DNA of 5,662 nucleotides from positions 1-5,662 of the forward strand of contig JANYBE010000617.1 in NCBI GenBank assembly GCA_025360945.1. Direction: 5' to 3'. Made by a program: the position numbers and the translations under genes. The notes under the pieces are model-generated. The model was not told the origin of the DNA. It saw nothing but the letters and a program-made list of their open reading frames with translations, and searched no databases. Origin of the DNA: Rhizobacter sp. (GTDB taxonomy: Bacteria; Pseudomonadota; Gammaproteobacteria; Burkholderiales; Burkholderiaceae_C). Each line of letters opens with the position of its first letter. Position 1 is the stretch's first letter. Below, piece by piece: positions 1 through 5,662 of this stretch.

Positions 1-33
1 TTGCGCCACCGCGCCGCACCCCGCGGGGCTCAT
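1..33 (-). CDS. Possible start of a further minus-strand gene (partial)
   Basis: An ATG at 33 opens a frame of 11 codons (MSPAGCGAVAQ) that runs off the left edge. It would be the next gene after the helicase, about 90 bases downstream of its stop. No clear Shine-Dalgarno precedes it and too little is present to recognise a family, so it may equally be chance. Confidence 0.2.
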   Translation of the reverse strand, partial: MSPAGCGAVAQ

Positions 34-106
34 CCGGACGGCTGAGCGATGTCGACAATCAGGAATCCACTAGTCTTGCCCGTTGTGTCATCGACGGAGT
101 TGCCAT

Positions 107-122
107 GCTGACCATGGTCAGC
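107..122. repeat. Perfect 16-base palindrome after the helicase stop
   Basis: GCTGACCATGGTCAGC is its own reverse complement and lies 4 bases beyond the helicase stop codon. As RNA it could form a six-pair stem with a four-base loop, so it may act as a weak transcript end. No U-run follows on either strand, so it is not a classical intrinsic terminator. A protein-binding site is the alternative. Confidence 0.4.
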
Positions 123-126
123 GCTA

Positions 127-2598
127 CTAACGCCTGTTGTCCGCACCCAGCAATGCGGCAGCGAGCAGCGCCAGGGCATCGGCGATCCGCTTGCCAGTGT
201 CCGCTGGCGGCAGCGGCACCTTGAGGCTGCGCACCCCTGTGGCGGGGTCACGTTCGACCCAAGGGTGGGTGGTGCCAGGGCCATTGTCCGGTGAGGTCAT
301 CGCCGCCGCCAGTTCCGCACCGAAGCGCAACAAGCCGGACCATAGGTCGATATTCGCCGGCGCCGATTCCTGATCCGTTCCGGCGGCCCCTGGTGCCGTC
401 GCTGCGGTCACGGCGTCCGCATCTGCGGTCGTCGCACCGACCGGTGCCGCCAGTTCCAAGGCAGCGACCTGGGCGGCTTCTTCAGCCGGAGCCATGGCCT
501 CGCCTTCACCCATCCGGCCGGTGACGTTTTCCACGTCCTTCATGAAGCGGCTCAGCCGGGATCCGCCAAGCGACACTTCGGCACTGCCACCGTCCAGAAT
601 CCCGGCGGACAGGGAACGCTTGAACGCATGCACTGACAGCATGCCCTCCTCGATGGTTCCCTTGGCCACATAGTTGACGATCTGCACCGGATGCTTCTGC
701 CCCATACGGTGCACACGCGCAATACGTTGTTCCAACACCGCCGGATTCCATGGCAAATCCATGTTGACCAGTGTCGAGGCGTGCTGCAGGTTGAGGCCGG
801 TGCTGCCAGCGTCGGTCGATAGGAACACGCGGCAATCCGGATCGTCGCGAAAGCGCTCGATCAGCGCCGGACGATGCTCCGACGGCACACCGCCATGAAA
901 GCTGACATAGCCGATGCCACGCGCCTCGAGCCGGCGGATGACGATGGCGTGTGTGCGCGTCCACTGGCTGAACACCACCGCTTTTGCGCCCGGCTGGACG
1001 AACAGCCCCTCGAACAACTCCGCCAGTTCGTCCGCCTTGACACCGTGGTCGGTCGCCTTGTCGAGCAGGTAGGTGCTGTTGCACGACATGCGCATGTTCT
1101 GCAGAGCGCAGGTGAGACGGCGCTGGTCCTGGTCGGAGAGAAATTTCATCTTCCGCCAGCGCTGGACGATCTTCGCCACGATGTCCGCGTTCTCTGCGTG
1201 ATACAGCATCTGCATCTCGGTCATTGGCACCAGCAGGTTCTGATCGATGCGGCTCGGCAACTGCAACAGCACCTCAGACTTGCGCCGCCGGATCATGACC
1301 GGCGCCAGGGTCTGGCCGATCTTATCGAGGCCGGTGTAGCCAGTGACGCGGCCGCCGTCGTCCCGAACCTGGTGCTCATGCAGCAGCTTCCAGGTCGGAC
1401 CGAGGCGGTGCTGATCGACAAACTGGACGATCGAGATGAGTTCCTCCAGCTTGTTTTCCAGCGGGGTTCCTGTAAGCACGATCGCATAAGTGCTGTCGAT
1501 GCGCTTGAGCGCCTTTGCCGCGATCGTGTTCCAGTTCTTGACCCGTTGCGCCTCATCGACGATCACGAGGTCCGGCACCCAGGCGGAGATCAGATCGAGG
1601 TCGGATCTGAGCTTCTCGAAATTGGTGATCTTGCAAAAGTCTTCCTCGGCATATTCGTTTTGCCGCTGGGCCCGCCCGCCACCGATGACCCTGGACGCGC
1701 GACCGGAAAAACGCAGTATTTCGCTTTGCCACTGATACTTTAGCGACGTCGGGCAGACCACGAGTACCTTGGCAGCATCGAAATGCCGCGCCAGAACCTC
1801 CGCCGCGGCGATCGCCTGGATGGTCTTGCCCAGACCCATCTCGTCACCGATCAGCGCCCGGCCAGCGCGTACGGCAAACAGCGCGCCTTCGGCCTGGTAC
1901 GGATACAGCGGCACCTTGAGCAGCTTCTTCCAGCGAGTGCTTGCAGCGCCGTCCGGGAATAGATCGACCAACGCCGCGGCGCGGTGCGCCGCATCACTCC
2001 TGCCGGCGACGAAGTCGAGCGCGTCGTCATAGGCGCGCAGTTCGTGGCGCGTGTGCGCCGCAAGTGCGACAAACCGCCCGATTTTGTCGAAGCGGTCCTC
2101 TGCCAGGCGCCAGCCCTGCGACGCGTCGAACAAATCGGCCGCCGACCGCGCCAGCGCGGCGGGGCAATCCGTTCCGGCGCGGAAATGGATTGTGCGGGTA
2201 CCGTCGTTGCGCAAATACAGCTCGGAAAAAGCGGGCTGGTAGCCACGCGCAAATGCCGACTTGGCGCCGCGTTTTCTTGCCAGCCGCGCAAGCGTGAATT
2301 CAATGTGTTTGCAGGTTCCCAGCTCGTTGGTCGAAAAGTCGGGGCAGGCGCAGAAATTGTCGCCAGGCTGCGACCCGCGGATCGCCAGGTAGTAGGTGGA
2401 TTTCGACTCCGGATTGCTGACGCGGAATTCCGAGAAAAACGGCTCCGAGCCGATGTTCTCCAGCCCGAGCACCTGCTCGCGCCCGAATTGGCGGCGCAGA
2501 GCACGCTGCCACTCGATCGGCGCATGCCCAGGCGGTGCATGGGTTCGGGAAAGCTTGGGTTCCGGTAGCCGCTTGGCAGGCTTCTGCTGGTACTTCAT
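127..2598 (-). CDS. SWIM zinc-finger Swi2/Snf2-family helicase (dsDNA translocase)
   Basis: The product is an 823-residue Snf2-type ATPase, expected to translocate on double-stranded DNA in the cytoplasm and remodel bound proteins. A SWIM zinc finger (CxC-x10-CxH; C83, C85, C96, H98) lies near the N-terminus. The helicase core runs from about 230 to 665: motif I DEMGLGKT (252-259), motif II DEAQ (348-351), motif III TGTPLEN (376-382), motif V STDAGSTGLNLQ (594-605) and motif VI QRIARVHRMGQ (624-634). All catalytic motifs look intact. An Ala-rich linker (about 697-745) joins a short C-terminal domain. The frame is open up to 2979, but I chose the ATG at 2598 because the upstream residues are unlike the family and overlap a recombinase remnant in another frame. 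An ATG at 2631 is an alternative. Neither start has a strong Shine-Dalgarno. The gene lies downstream of higBA on the same strand, about 400 bases away. SWIM-Snf2 proteins occur in many bacteria, and the target of this one is unknown. A defence or repair role is possible but nothing here shows it. Confidence 0.93.
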   Translation of the reverse strand: MKYQQKPAKRLPEPKLSRTHAPPGHAPIEWQRALRRQFGREQVLGLENIGSEPFFSEFRVSNPESKSTYYLAIRGSQPGDNFCACPDFSTNELGTCKHIEFTLARLARKRGAKSAFARGYQPAFSELYLRNDGTRTIHFRAGTDCPAALARSAADLFDASQGWRLAEDRFDKIGRFVALAAHTRHELRAYDDALDFVAGRSDAAHRAAALVDLFPDGAASTRWKKLLKVPLYPYQAEGALFAVRAGRALIGDEMGLGKTIQAIAAAEVLARHFDAAKVLVVCPTSLKYQWQSEILRFSGRASRVIGGGRAQRQNEYAEEDFCKITNFEKLRSDLDLISAWVPDLVIVDEAQRVKNWNTIAAKALKRIDSTYAIVLTGTPLENKLEELISIVQFVDQHRLGPTWKLLHEHQVRDDGGRVTGYTGLDKIGQTLAPVMIRRRKSEVLLQLPSRIDQNLLVPMTEMQMLYHAENADIVAKIVQRWRKMKFLSDQDQRRLTCALQNMRMSCNSTYLLDKATDHGVKADELAELFEGLFVQPGAKAVVFSQWTRTHAIVIRRLEARGIGYVSFHGGVPSEHRPALIERFRDDPDCRVFLSTDAGSTGLNLQHASTLVNMDLPWNPAVLEQRIARVHRMGQKHPVQIVNYVAKGTIEEGMLSVHAFKRSLSAGILDGGSAEVSLGGSRLSRFMKDVENVTGRMGEGEAMAPAEEAAQVAALELAAPVGATTADADAVTAATAPGAAGTDQESAPANIDLWSGLLRFGAELAAAMTSPDNGPGTTHPWVERDPATGVRSLKVPLPPADTGKRIADALALLAAALLGADNRR

Positions 2599-2867
2599 GG
2601 CATCGACCGATGCAGGTAGGGCAGGCTGCATTTTGCAAAGCCGGCGGGGGCACCCGTCAGGTTTGACATCGAGATGCTCGGGACGCTCTGCCAGCACCGG
2701 TACTTTGCGGCCCTGTCTGAAGGCATGTCCGATCTCAATGGCAGTTGCAACCCTTGATTGTCGCCGGACTATCGCGTCGGCAGCATGCACTGTCGGCAAC
2801 CGAATGGAAATCGCAAGTGGCTGCGCGCATCGAGTTGCCCCGCTCATGCCGGCCGCTGGCCGCAATC
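2599..2867. other. Spacer between recombinase remnant and helicase
   Basis: About 270 bases precede the chosen helicase start. The helicase frame stays open here, but its translation is rich in Arg, Ala and Pro and has no recognisable domain. Other frames give only short unconvincing peptides. I found no convincing promoter hexamers, although the helicase promoter should lie here if the gene is not read through from higBA. Confidence 0.4.
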
Positions 2868-2969
2868 TCACGACTTCCAGAAGCTCTCCACCACCTGTCT
2901 TCGCCGATTGCTCTCGGCCGTCACGTAGACCACCATCGTTTCCAGCGACGCATGCCACAGGGCCCGCTT
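2868..2969 (-). pseudogene. C-terminal remnant of a tyrosine recombinase/integrase
   Basis: A minus-strand frame different from that of the helicase ORF ends at a TGA (2868-2870). Its last 33 residues read like the end of a phage/plasmid-type tyrosine recombinase. The stretch ALWHASLETMVVYVTAE corresponds to the family pattern LGHxSLxTTxxYxxxE, which contains the last catalytic His/Trp position and the nucleophilic Tyr. A charged helix, RRRQVVESFWKS, follows. The frame continues upstream to about 3015 but the match fades there, where it meets the end of higA. No N-terminal or other catalytic part is present, so this is a non-functional fragment. It suggests that an integrase gene once stood here and was cut away, perhaps when higBA or the adjoining DNA arrived. 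The call rests on a short motif recognised by eye. Confidence 0.5.
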
Positions 2970-3004
2970 CGATCGGCATGCCCGCAGCGATCGCAGGGCT
3001 GGTG

Positions 3005-3382
3005 TCAGGCGCCGGGAATCATGGGCCGAATGAGACTCTCGGCCGGAATACCCAGGCCATCGTGCAAGCGGCGGATCATCGTGAGCGTCAGCGGCCGACT
3101 GCGCGCAAGCACTTCGTACACGCGATTGCGCCTTCCGATCATGGGCTCCAAGTCGGCCACGCTCAAGCCTTGCTGATCCATCCGAAACTTGATTGCCTCG
3201 ATTGGGTCTGCGGGCTCAATGCGAAAGTGCCTCGCCTCGTAGGCGGCAATCAGCGTCGACATCACTTCGAGCATGTCACCGTCCGGTGTGCTGGGCGCCG
3301 GGTCGAGGTCCACGAGCTTCGAGACCAGCTTCAAGGCCGCTTTGTGGTCAGCCCTTGAGTGAATCGGTTTGATGTCCATCAT
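3005..3382 (-). CDS. higA: HigA-family antitoxin, helix-turn-helix (XRE-like)
   Basis: This 125-residue protein is the antitoxin of a type II toxin-antitoxin pair. It is expected to bind and neutralise HigB and to repress the shared promoter. The N-terminal half (1-58) is a helical region. Residues about 61-115 form the helix-turn-helix of the COG5499-type HigA family, with the conserved pieces DPIEAIKFRM, PLTLTMIRRLH and GLGIPAESL. The start overlaps the higB stop (ATGATG, with the higB TGA inside it), which implies translational coupling. A GGAG lies 5 bases before the first ATG and 8 before the second, so initiation two residues apart cannot be separated and a start at 3379 would also fit. 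The protein looks full length. It ends just before the recombinase remnant. Confidence 0.92.
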   Translation of the reverse strand: MMDIKPIHSRADHKAALKLVSKLVDLDPAPSTPDGDMLEVMSTLIAAYEARHFRIEPADPIEAIKFRMDQQGLSVADLEPMIGRRNRVYEVLARSRPLTLTMIRRLHDGLGIPAESLIRPMIPGA

Positions 3383-3681
3383 TCAATCTCCACGGTCTCG
3401 GCATCGATCTCATCGTACTGGGCGTGTGTGCCGACGAACTTGACATACACGACGCCAATCTTGTACGCAACAGCCACTATGAGGCGATAGTCGTTGCCTC
3501 TGATGTTGAATACCACGCGACGATTCTTCAGGATGCTCGCGCTGCGGTACTGGGCCTTGATGTGAGCTGGCTGCTTCCAGTCGGCCCTTGCCGCTTCGTC
3601 GTGCCATGCCCTCAGGGGTTGCTCTGCATCGGGGTGCGAGCCCCAGAATCTCCGCAACGTCGCCACGGCGATGACTTTCAT
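3379..3681 (-). CDS. higB: HigB-family toxin, mRNA interferase
   Basis: This 100-residue toxin belongs to the HigB family (PF09907 type), whose members are RelE-fold endoribonucleases that cleave mRNA, usually on the ribosome. Family hallmarks visible are MKVIAVATLRRFW at the N-terminus, HPDAEQPLRAWHDEA (16-30), IKAQYRSASILKNRRVVFNI (41-60) and FVGTHAQYD (82-90) near the C-terminus. The frame stays open far upstream to 4275, but homology begins at the ATG at 3681, which is also where a promoter and operator place the transcript start. There is no Shine-Dalgarno before this ATG, so the mRNA may be leaderless. The toxin comes first and the antitoxin second, as usual for higBA, and the two genes overlap by 4 bases. 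Nothing suggests it is inactivated. Confidence 0.93.
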   Translation of the reverse strand: MKVIAVATLRRFWGSHPDAEQPLRAWHDEAARADWKQPAHIKAQYRSASILKNRRVVFNIRGNDYRLIVAVAYKIGVVYVKFVGTHAQYDEIDAETVEIE

Positions 3682-3687
3682 GCTGGC

Positions 3688-3716
3688 ATTGTAGTCCCAA
3701 TATGGGACCATTTCTG
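3688..3716 (-). promoter_or_regulatory. higBA promoter with operator in the spacer
   Basis: On the minus strand a good -10 hexamer, TACAAT (3693-3688), sits 6 bases before the higB ATG. A weak -35, CAGAAA (3716-3711), lies exactly 17 bases upstream of it. The spacer between them contains an inverted repeat. Transcription would start at or next to the ATG. The promoter assignment is by inspection, and the -35 matches the consensus at only three of six positions. Confidence 0.5.
3694..3708. promoter_or_regulatory. Probable HigA operator (inverted repeat)
   Basis: GTCCCAATATGGGAC has two 6-base arms (GTCCCA/TGGGAC) around a 3-base centre. It fills most of the spacer of the higBA promoter, where a bound HigA dimer would block RNA polymerase. 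Type II antitoxins usually repress their own promoter through such dyads. Binding here is inferred from position and symmetry. Confidence 0.6.
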
Positions 3717-3988
3717 CGACCTTGAACATTCGCGTCACCGCGCCCAGAAACTCTCCCTCAATCCAACAGGAAGAGACCGGCGGAGATACCCCGTCGTCCG
3801 AAGACACTTCTCCTCCGGTATTGCCTGCGCGAAGGCTTCGCCTCGAGCTTGGGCGGCGGCCGCGCGCGGCATATCGGGTGTTGGCGACTGGGCCCAGATT
3901 GTCTTTCGAACGCACAGAGGCAGGCCAGTCAGCGCCTCCAAATTGCTGCCCGAAACCTGCCTTTGCGATTTGCAGGCATGCTGCCGGG
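3717..3988. other. Spacer between divergent higBA and permease pseudogene
   Basis: About 270 bases lie between the higBA promoter and the permease start. Open frames cross it on both strands, including a 68-codon minus-strand frame (3941-3735), but none resembles a known protein. No strong plus-strand promoter is evident for the permease. Confidence 0.4.
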
Positions 3989-5033
3989 ATGAACCGCCCC
4001 CACAGATGGCCCGCCCCGCGCGGCGGCCTCATTGCCTTGGTCGCAGCCGTGCTGATCGGTATCAGCACGCCGCTCGTGCAACGCTTTGGCGTCGGCGTCG
4101 GCAGCTTCTCGACGGCCGTGTTGCTGTACGCCGGTGCGGCGTTGATCGGCGCACTTCTACGTCGGCCAACCGGCGTGAGGCCCGCATTCAACGCAGCGAT
4201 GCGCCCTTGCTCGCCTCGATAGCACTGTTCGGTGCGGTGGTCGGTCCAGTCACACTTGCGTGGGGGCAGCAGCACACCAGCGACGCCAGCGCTTCGCTGA
4301 TGCTGACGCTAGAGGCCGTGTTCACCGCGGGGCTCGCGCGGCTCTGGTATCACGAGACGCTGGGCCGTCGGGTCAATCTCGCGATGGCGCCTCTGACGCT
4401 GGGCGGCATGGCACTGGTTCTGGACCGTGCCGAGGGTGGCGCGCTTCAGACTCTTGGACTGCTGGCTGTGATGGCCGCCACCGCGGCCTGGGGCGTCGAC
4501 AACACCTTGTCGTAGCCGATCGCGACCCTGGACAGATCGTGATGTTCAAAGGTGCGATCGGCGCCGTCGCGACGACGCTGCTGGGGTTCGTTGTCGGCGA
4601 ACCGACACCGGGGATGTGGCCCGCGCTCACTCTGCTGGCAGTCGGCGCGACCGGCTACGGGCTCAGTCTTCGCTTCTACCTGCTGGCTCAACGCGCTTTC
4701 GGTGCGGCGCGCACCGGCTCCGTGTTTGCGTTCGCTCCGTTCGTCGGCGCACTCCTCGCGTTTGCACTCGGGGAACGCAGTGGCAGCGCCTGGATGCTTG
4801 CTGGCGCGGTGCTGATGGCCGGCGGCATCCTGCTTCATCTCGCAGAAGGCCATGCGCACGAACACGAGCACGACGATGTGGAACACGAGCACGCCCACAG
4901 CCATGACGACGGCCACCACATGCACTCTCACGAGCCGTTGCCGGTGGGCAAGCACAGCCATCTGCATCGGCACGAACCGACACGACATTCGCTCGCGCAC
5001 GTCCCGGACGAGCAGCACGCGCATCGGCACTGA
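3989..5033 (+). pseudogene. DMT/EamA-family permease with His-rich tail, frameshifted
   Basis: Three reading frames in series together encode one drug/metabolite-transporter (EamA) permease of about ten membrane helices. Segment 1 (3989 to about 4170) starts MNRPHRW and holds helices 1-2. Segment 2 (about 4175 to 4512) contains LFGAVVGPVTLAWG and the family piece AAWGVDNTLS, with helices 3-6. Segment 3 (4515-5033) begins ADRDPGQIVMFKGAIGA, holds helices 7-10 and ends in the tail. Each switch equals the loss of one base, modulo three. The second loss also creates a TAG (4513-4515). Relatives usually read NTLSRPxADRDP here, so a 7-base deletion is one simple explanation. The last 61 residues (from 4848) contain 21 histidines in HxH runs, which suggests binding of a divalent metal such as nickel, cobalt or zinc. 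The substrate is not known. A truncated 77-residue product would not work as a transporter. Sequencing error is the alternative to true decay. Confidence 0.85.
4848..5030 (+). other. Histidine-rich C-terminal tail (21 His in 61 residues)
   Basis: This is the end of the permease reading. HxH and HxHxH units (for example HAHEHEH, HEHAHSH, HLHRH) alternate with acidic residues, as in metal-binding segments of nickel/cobalt/zinc transporters and chaperones. It follows the last hydrophobic helix directly. Its frame is intact from 4515 to the stop, although the gene is broken upstream. Confidence 0.75.
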
Positions 5034-5039
5034 TACGGC

Positions 5040-5056
5040 CACTGTTCGGAACAGTG
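5040..5056. terminator. Hairpin just after the permease stop
   Basis: CACTGTTC-G-GAACAGTG is a perfect 8+1+8 inverted repeat starting 7 bases after the permease stop. As RNA it could form a CACTG/CAGTG stem extended towards a TTCGG-type loop. No T-run follows, so it is at best a weak or factor-assisted terminator. A binding site is also possible. Confidence 0.35.
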
Positions 5057-5060
5057 ACGC

Positions 5061-5168
5061 TCAGACCATCGACGCCAGAAAGAGCTGCATGGCGAGCCAG
5101 GCGAGCCACACCGCGACGAGTTCGAGGGCGGTCGACGAAACGACCCTCACGAGGCGACTTCTGCGCAT
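5061..5168 (-). CDS. Doubtful 35-residue single-helix membrane peptide
   Basis: An ATG at 5168 opens 35 codons. The product begins with a basic segment (MRRSRLVR) followed by a hydrophobic helix rich in Leu, Ala, Trp and Val (WLAWLAMQLFLASMV), the layout of a small inner-membrane peptide. The frame is open further upstream, to the DUF1080 remnant's stop at 5280, in the same register. It could therefore also be chance coding or read-through of that remnant. No good Shine-Dalgarno is present and I recognise no family. Confidence 0.2.
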   Translation of the reverse strand: MRRSRLVRVVSSTALELVAVWLAWLAMQLFLASMV

Positions 5169-5216
5169 GATCAGCGCTCGCTCCGAATTCCAGAACCACG
5201 GCGGCTTCTGAAACGA

Positions 5217-5230
5217 TACTCCCGGGAGTA
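5217..5230. repeat. Perfect 14-base palindrome
   Basis: TACTCCCGGGAGTA lies in the short spacer downstream of the DUF1080 remnant. Its ACTCC/GGAGT arms look slightly like MerR-type operator arms, but they abut without the spacer such sites have. One palindrome of this size is not surprising by chance in a window of this length. Confidence 0.25.
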
Positions 5231-5279
5231 CCGCGCGGCCAGCATGGCGGCGATCTGCCCTGCGCGTGAATGGCGCTCG

Positions 5280-5526
5280 TCAACGAGCCGGGAAGGCGCC
5301 GAAGCTGAAGTCATCGAACGCCGTTACGCTGTCTGCCTTGGTCCACACGCCCACTGCGCCGGGACCGGCGATGTGCGAATCATCGAACTCGATCACTGCC
5401 TTTCCATCGAACAGAACACGAATTGCGGTCTGTTTGAATTCCACACGCAGCACGTGCCATGCGTTGGTCGGCACCGGCGCATCAACATACTTCAGCGTCC
5501 TGCAATTCCCCCCGCGTCAGAATAGT
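5280..5526 (-). pseudogene. C-terminal remnant of a DUF1080-like (3-keto-disaccharide hydrolase type) protein
   Basis: The minus-strand frame ending at 5280 encodes the end of a DUF1080/LamG-like beta-sandwich protein. Recognisable pieces are LKYVDAPVPTNAWHVLRVEF, VLFDGKAVIEFDD, GPGAVGVWTKADSVTAFDDF and a short tail. Family members are generally secreted or periplasmic carbohydrate-acting or carbohydrate-binding proteins, and the role of this one cannot be set. Upstream of LKYVD the reading moves to another frame at a run of six C (5508-5513). One extra C would join YSDAGG to NCRTLKYVD. Homology stops near 5526, where an insertion sequence seems to begin. The N-terminal part of the gene, signal peptide included, is absent, so it is a pseudogene. 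A GTG at 5474 would be the first possible start but would yield only 64 residues. Confidence 0.7.
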
Positions 5527-5662
5527 TGTCACCTCCATAGAACAACCCTGGGGGCGGCGATGAAGGACGAACTTGGCTCGATACGGACAGGCATTCAAGG
5601 ACAAAGCGGTGGCGAAGTTGCTGCCGCCGGAGAGCGCTGCGCTGGAGGTGGTGGCGCGGGAA
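5527..5662 (+). mobile_element. Left end of an insertion sequence (IS3-like), truncated by the window
   Basis: A transposase start at 5573 and loss of the DUF1080 homology at about 5526 bracket the left end of an IS. TGTCACCTCC at 5527 begins with TG, as IS3-family ends do, and leaves about 46 bases before the transposase start, a normal spacing. The right end, the matching inverted repeat and any target duplication lie outside the window. The exact boundary is therefore inferred and may be off by some tens of bases. Confidence 0.45.
5573..5662 (+). CDS. Transposase N-terminus (IS3/OrfA-like helix-turn-helix), partial
   Basis: A TTG at 5573 opens a frame to the right edge of the window. Its 30 codons begin (M)ARYGQAFKDKAVAKLLPP and continue ESAALEVVARE. 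This resembles the first helices of the OrfA/HTH_Tnp_1 type transposases of IS3-like elements, which bind the IS ends before strand transfer. The TTG start is supported by an AAGGA Shine-Dalgarno (5562-5566) 6 bases upstream and by the fact that the similarity begins right there. The helix-turn-helix recognition part and the rest of the protein lie beyond the window. The family assignment rests on this short stretch. Confidence 0.6.
   Translation, partial: MARYGQAFKDKAVAKLLPPESAALEVVARE

Noticed and set aside
874..1743. 289-codon plus-strand open frame inside the helicase gene
   Set aside because: Antisense shadow of the helicase in GC-rich DNA, with no recognisable domain, while the opposite strand holds all Snf2 motifs.
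2599..2979. N-terminal extension of the helicase ORF (127 residues)
   Set aside because: Composition is unlike the rest of the protein, no domain is visible, the far ATG overlaps a recombinase remnant in another frame, and family-like sequence starts after the ATG at 2598.
2396..3358. 320-codon plus-strand open frame
   Set aside because: It runs antisense to the helicase start and to higA, both well supported, and has no family features.
3735..3941. 68-codon minus-strand open frame between higB and the permease
   Set aside because: It does not overlap a firm gene, but I see no motif, no good ribosome site and no known family, so it was not listed as a gene.
3682..4275. Upstream extension of the higB frame to 298 codons
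   Set aside because: HigB homology and the usual 100-residue length begin at 3681. The extension runs through the promoter/operator and antisense to the permease.
4850..5030. Repeat array or CRISPR suggested by recurrent CAC/CAT-rich units
   Set aside because: The repetition is explained by His-Glu/His-Ser codons of the permease tail. There are no constant-length repeats with unique spacers.
4446..5283. Minus-strand open frames opposite the His-rich tail (198 and 206 codons)
   Set aside because: Their Val/Arg-rich repetitive composition is the antisense image of the His codon repeats.

Overview
The window is GC-rich by eye and its gene families are typical of Proteobacteria. A beta- or gammaproteobacterium is the likeliest source, but this is an inference from gene content only. 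It looks like an accessory region: two intact blocks (a Swi2/Snf2 helicase and a toxin-antitoxin pair) next to a stretch of decaying genes and an insertion sequence.

Left part (1-3700, all minus strand). A higBA toxin-antitoxin operon (3681 to 3005) is followed by about 400 bases of spacer and then a large SWIM zinc-finger plus Swi2/Snf2 ATPase gene (2598 to 127). The spacer stays open in the helicase frame, but a different minus-strand frame holds what looks like the last 33 residues of a tyrosine recombinase, ending at 2868. The helicase therefore probably starts near 2598 and not at the far upstream ATG. A further minus-strand gene may begin at 33 and run out of the window.

Middle (3700-5033). 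About 300 bases of spacer carry the higBA promoter and operator at the left edge. A plus-strand DMT/EamA-family permease with a very histidine-rich tail follows. It is broken by two frame changes and reads as a pseudogene unless the sequence contains indel errors.

Right part (5034-5662). A short spacer contains palindromes and one doubtful membrane micro-ORF. Beyond it lies the minus-strand C-terminal remnant of a DUF1080-like (laminin-G/concanavalin-fold) protein. This remnant carries a frameshift at a six-C run and seems to be cut by an insertion sequence, whose transposase (TTG start at 5573, good Shine-Dalgarno) runs off the right edge.

I do not see an undescribed multi-gene system here. 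The most useful points are the hidden recombinase remnant that corrects the helicase start, the compact higBA control region with its operator between -35 and -10, and the cluster of lesions beside the IS.
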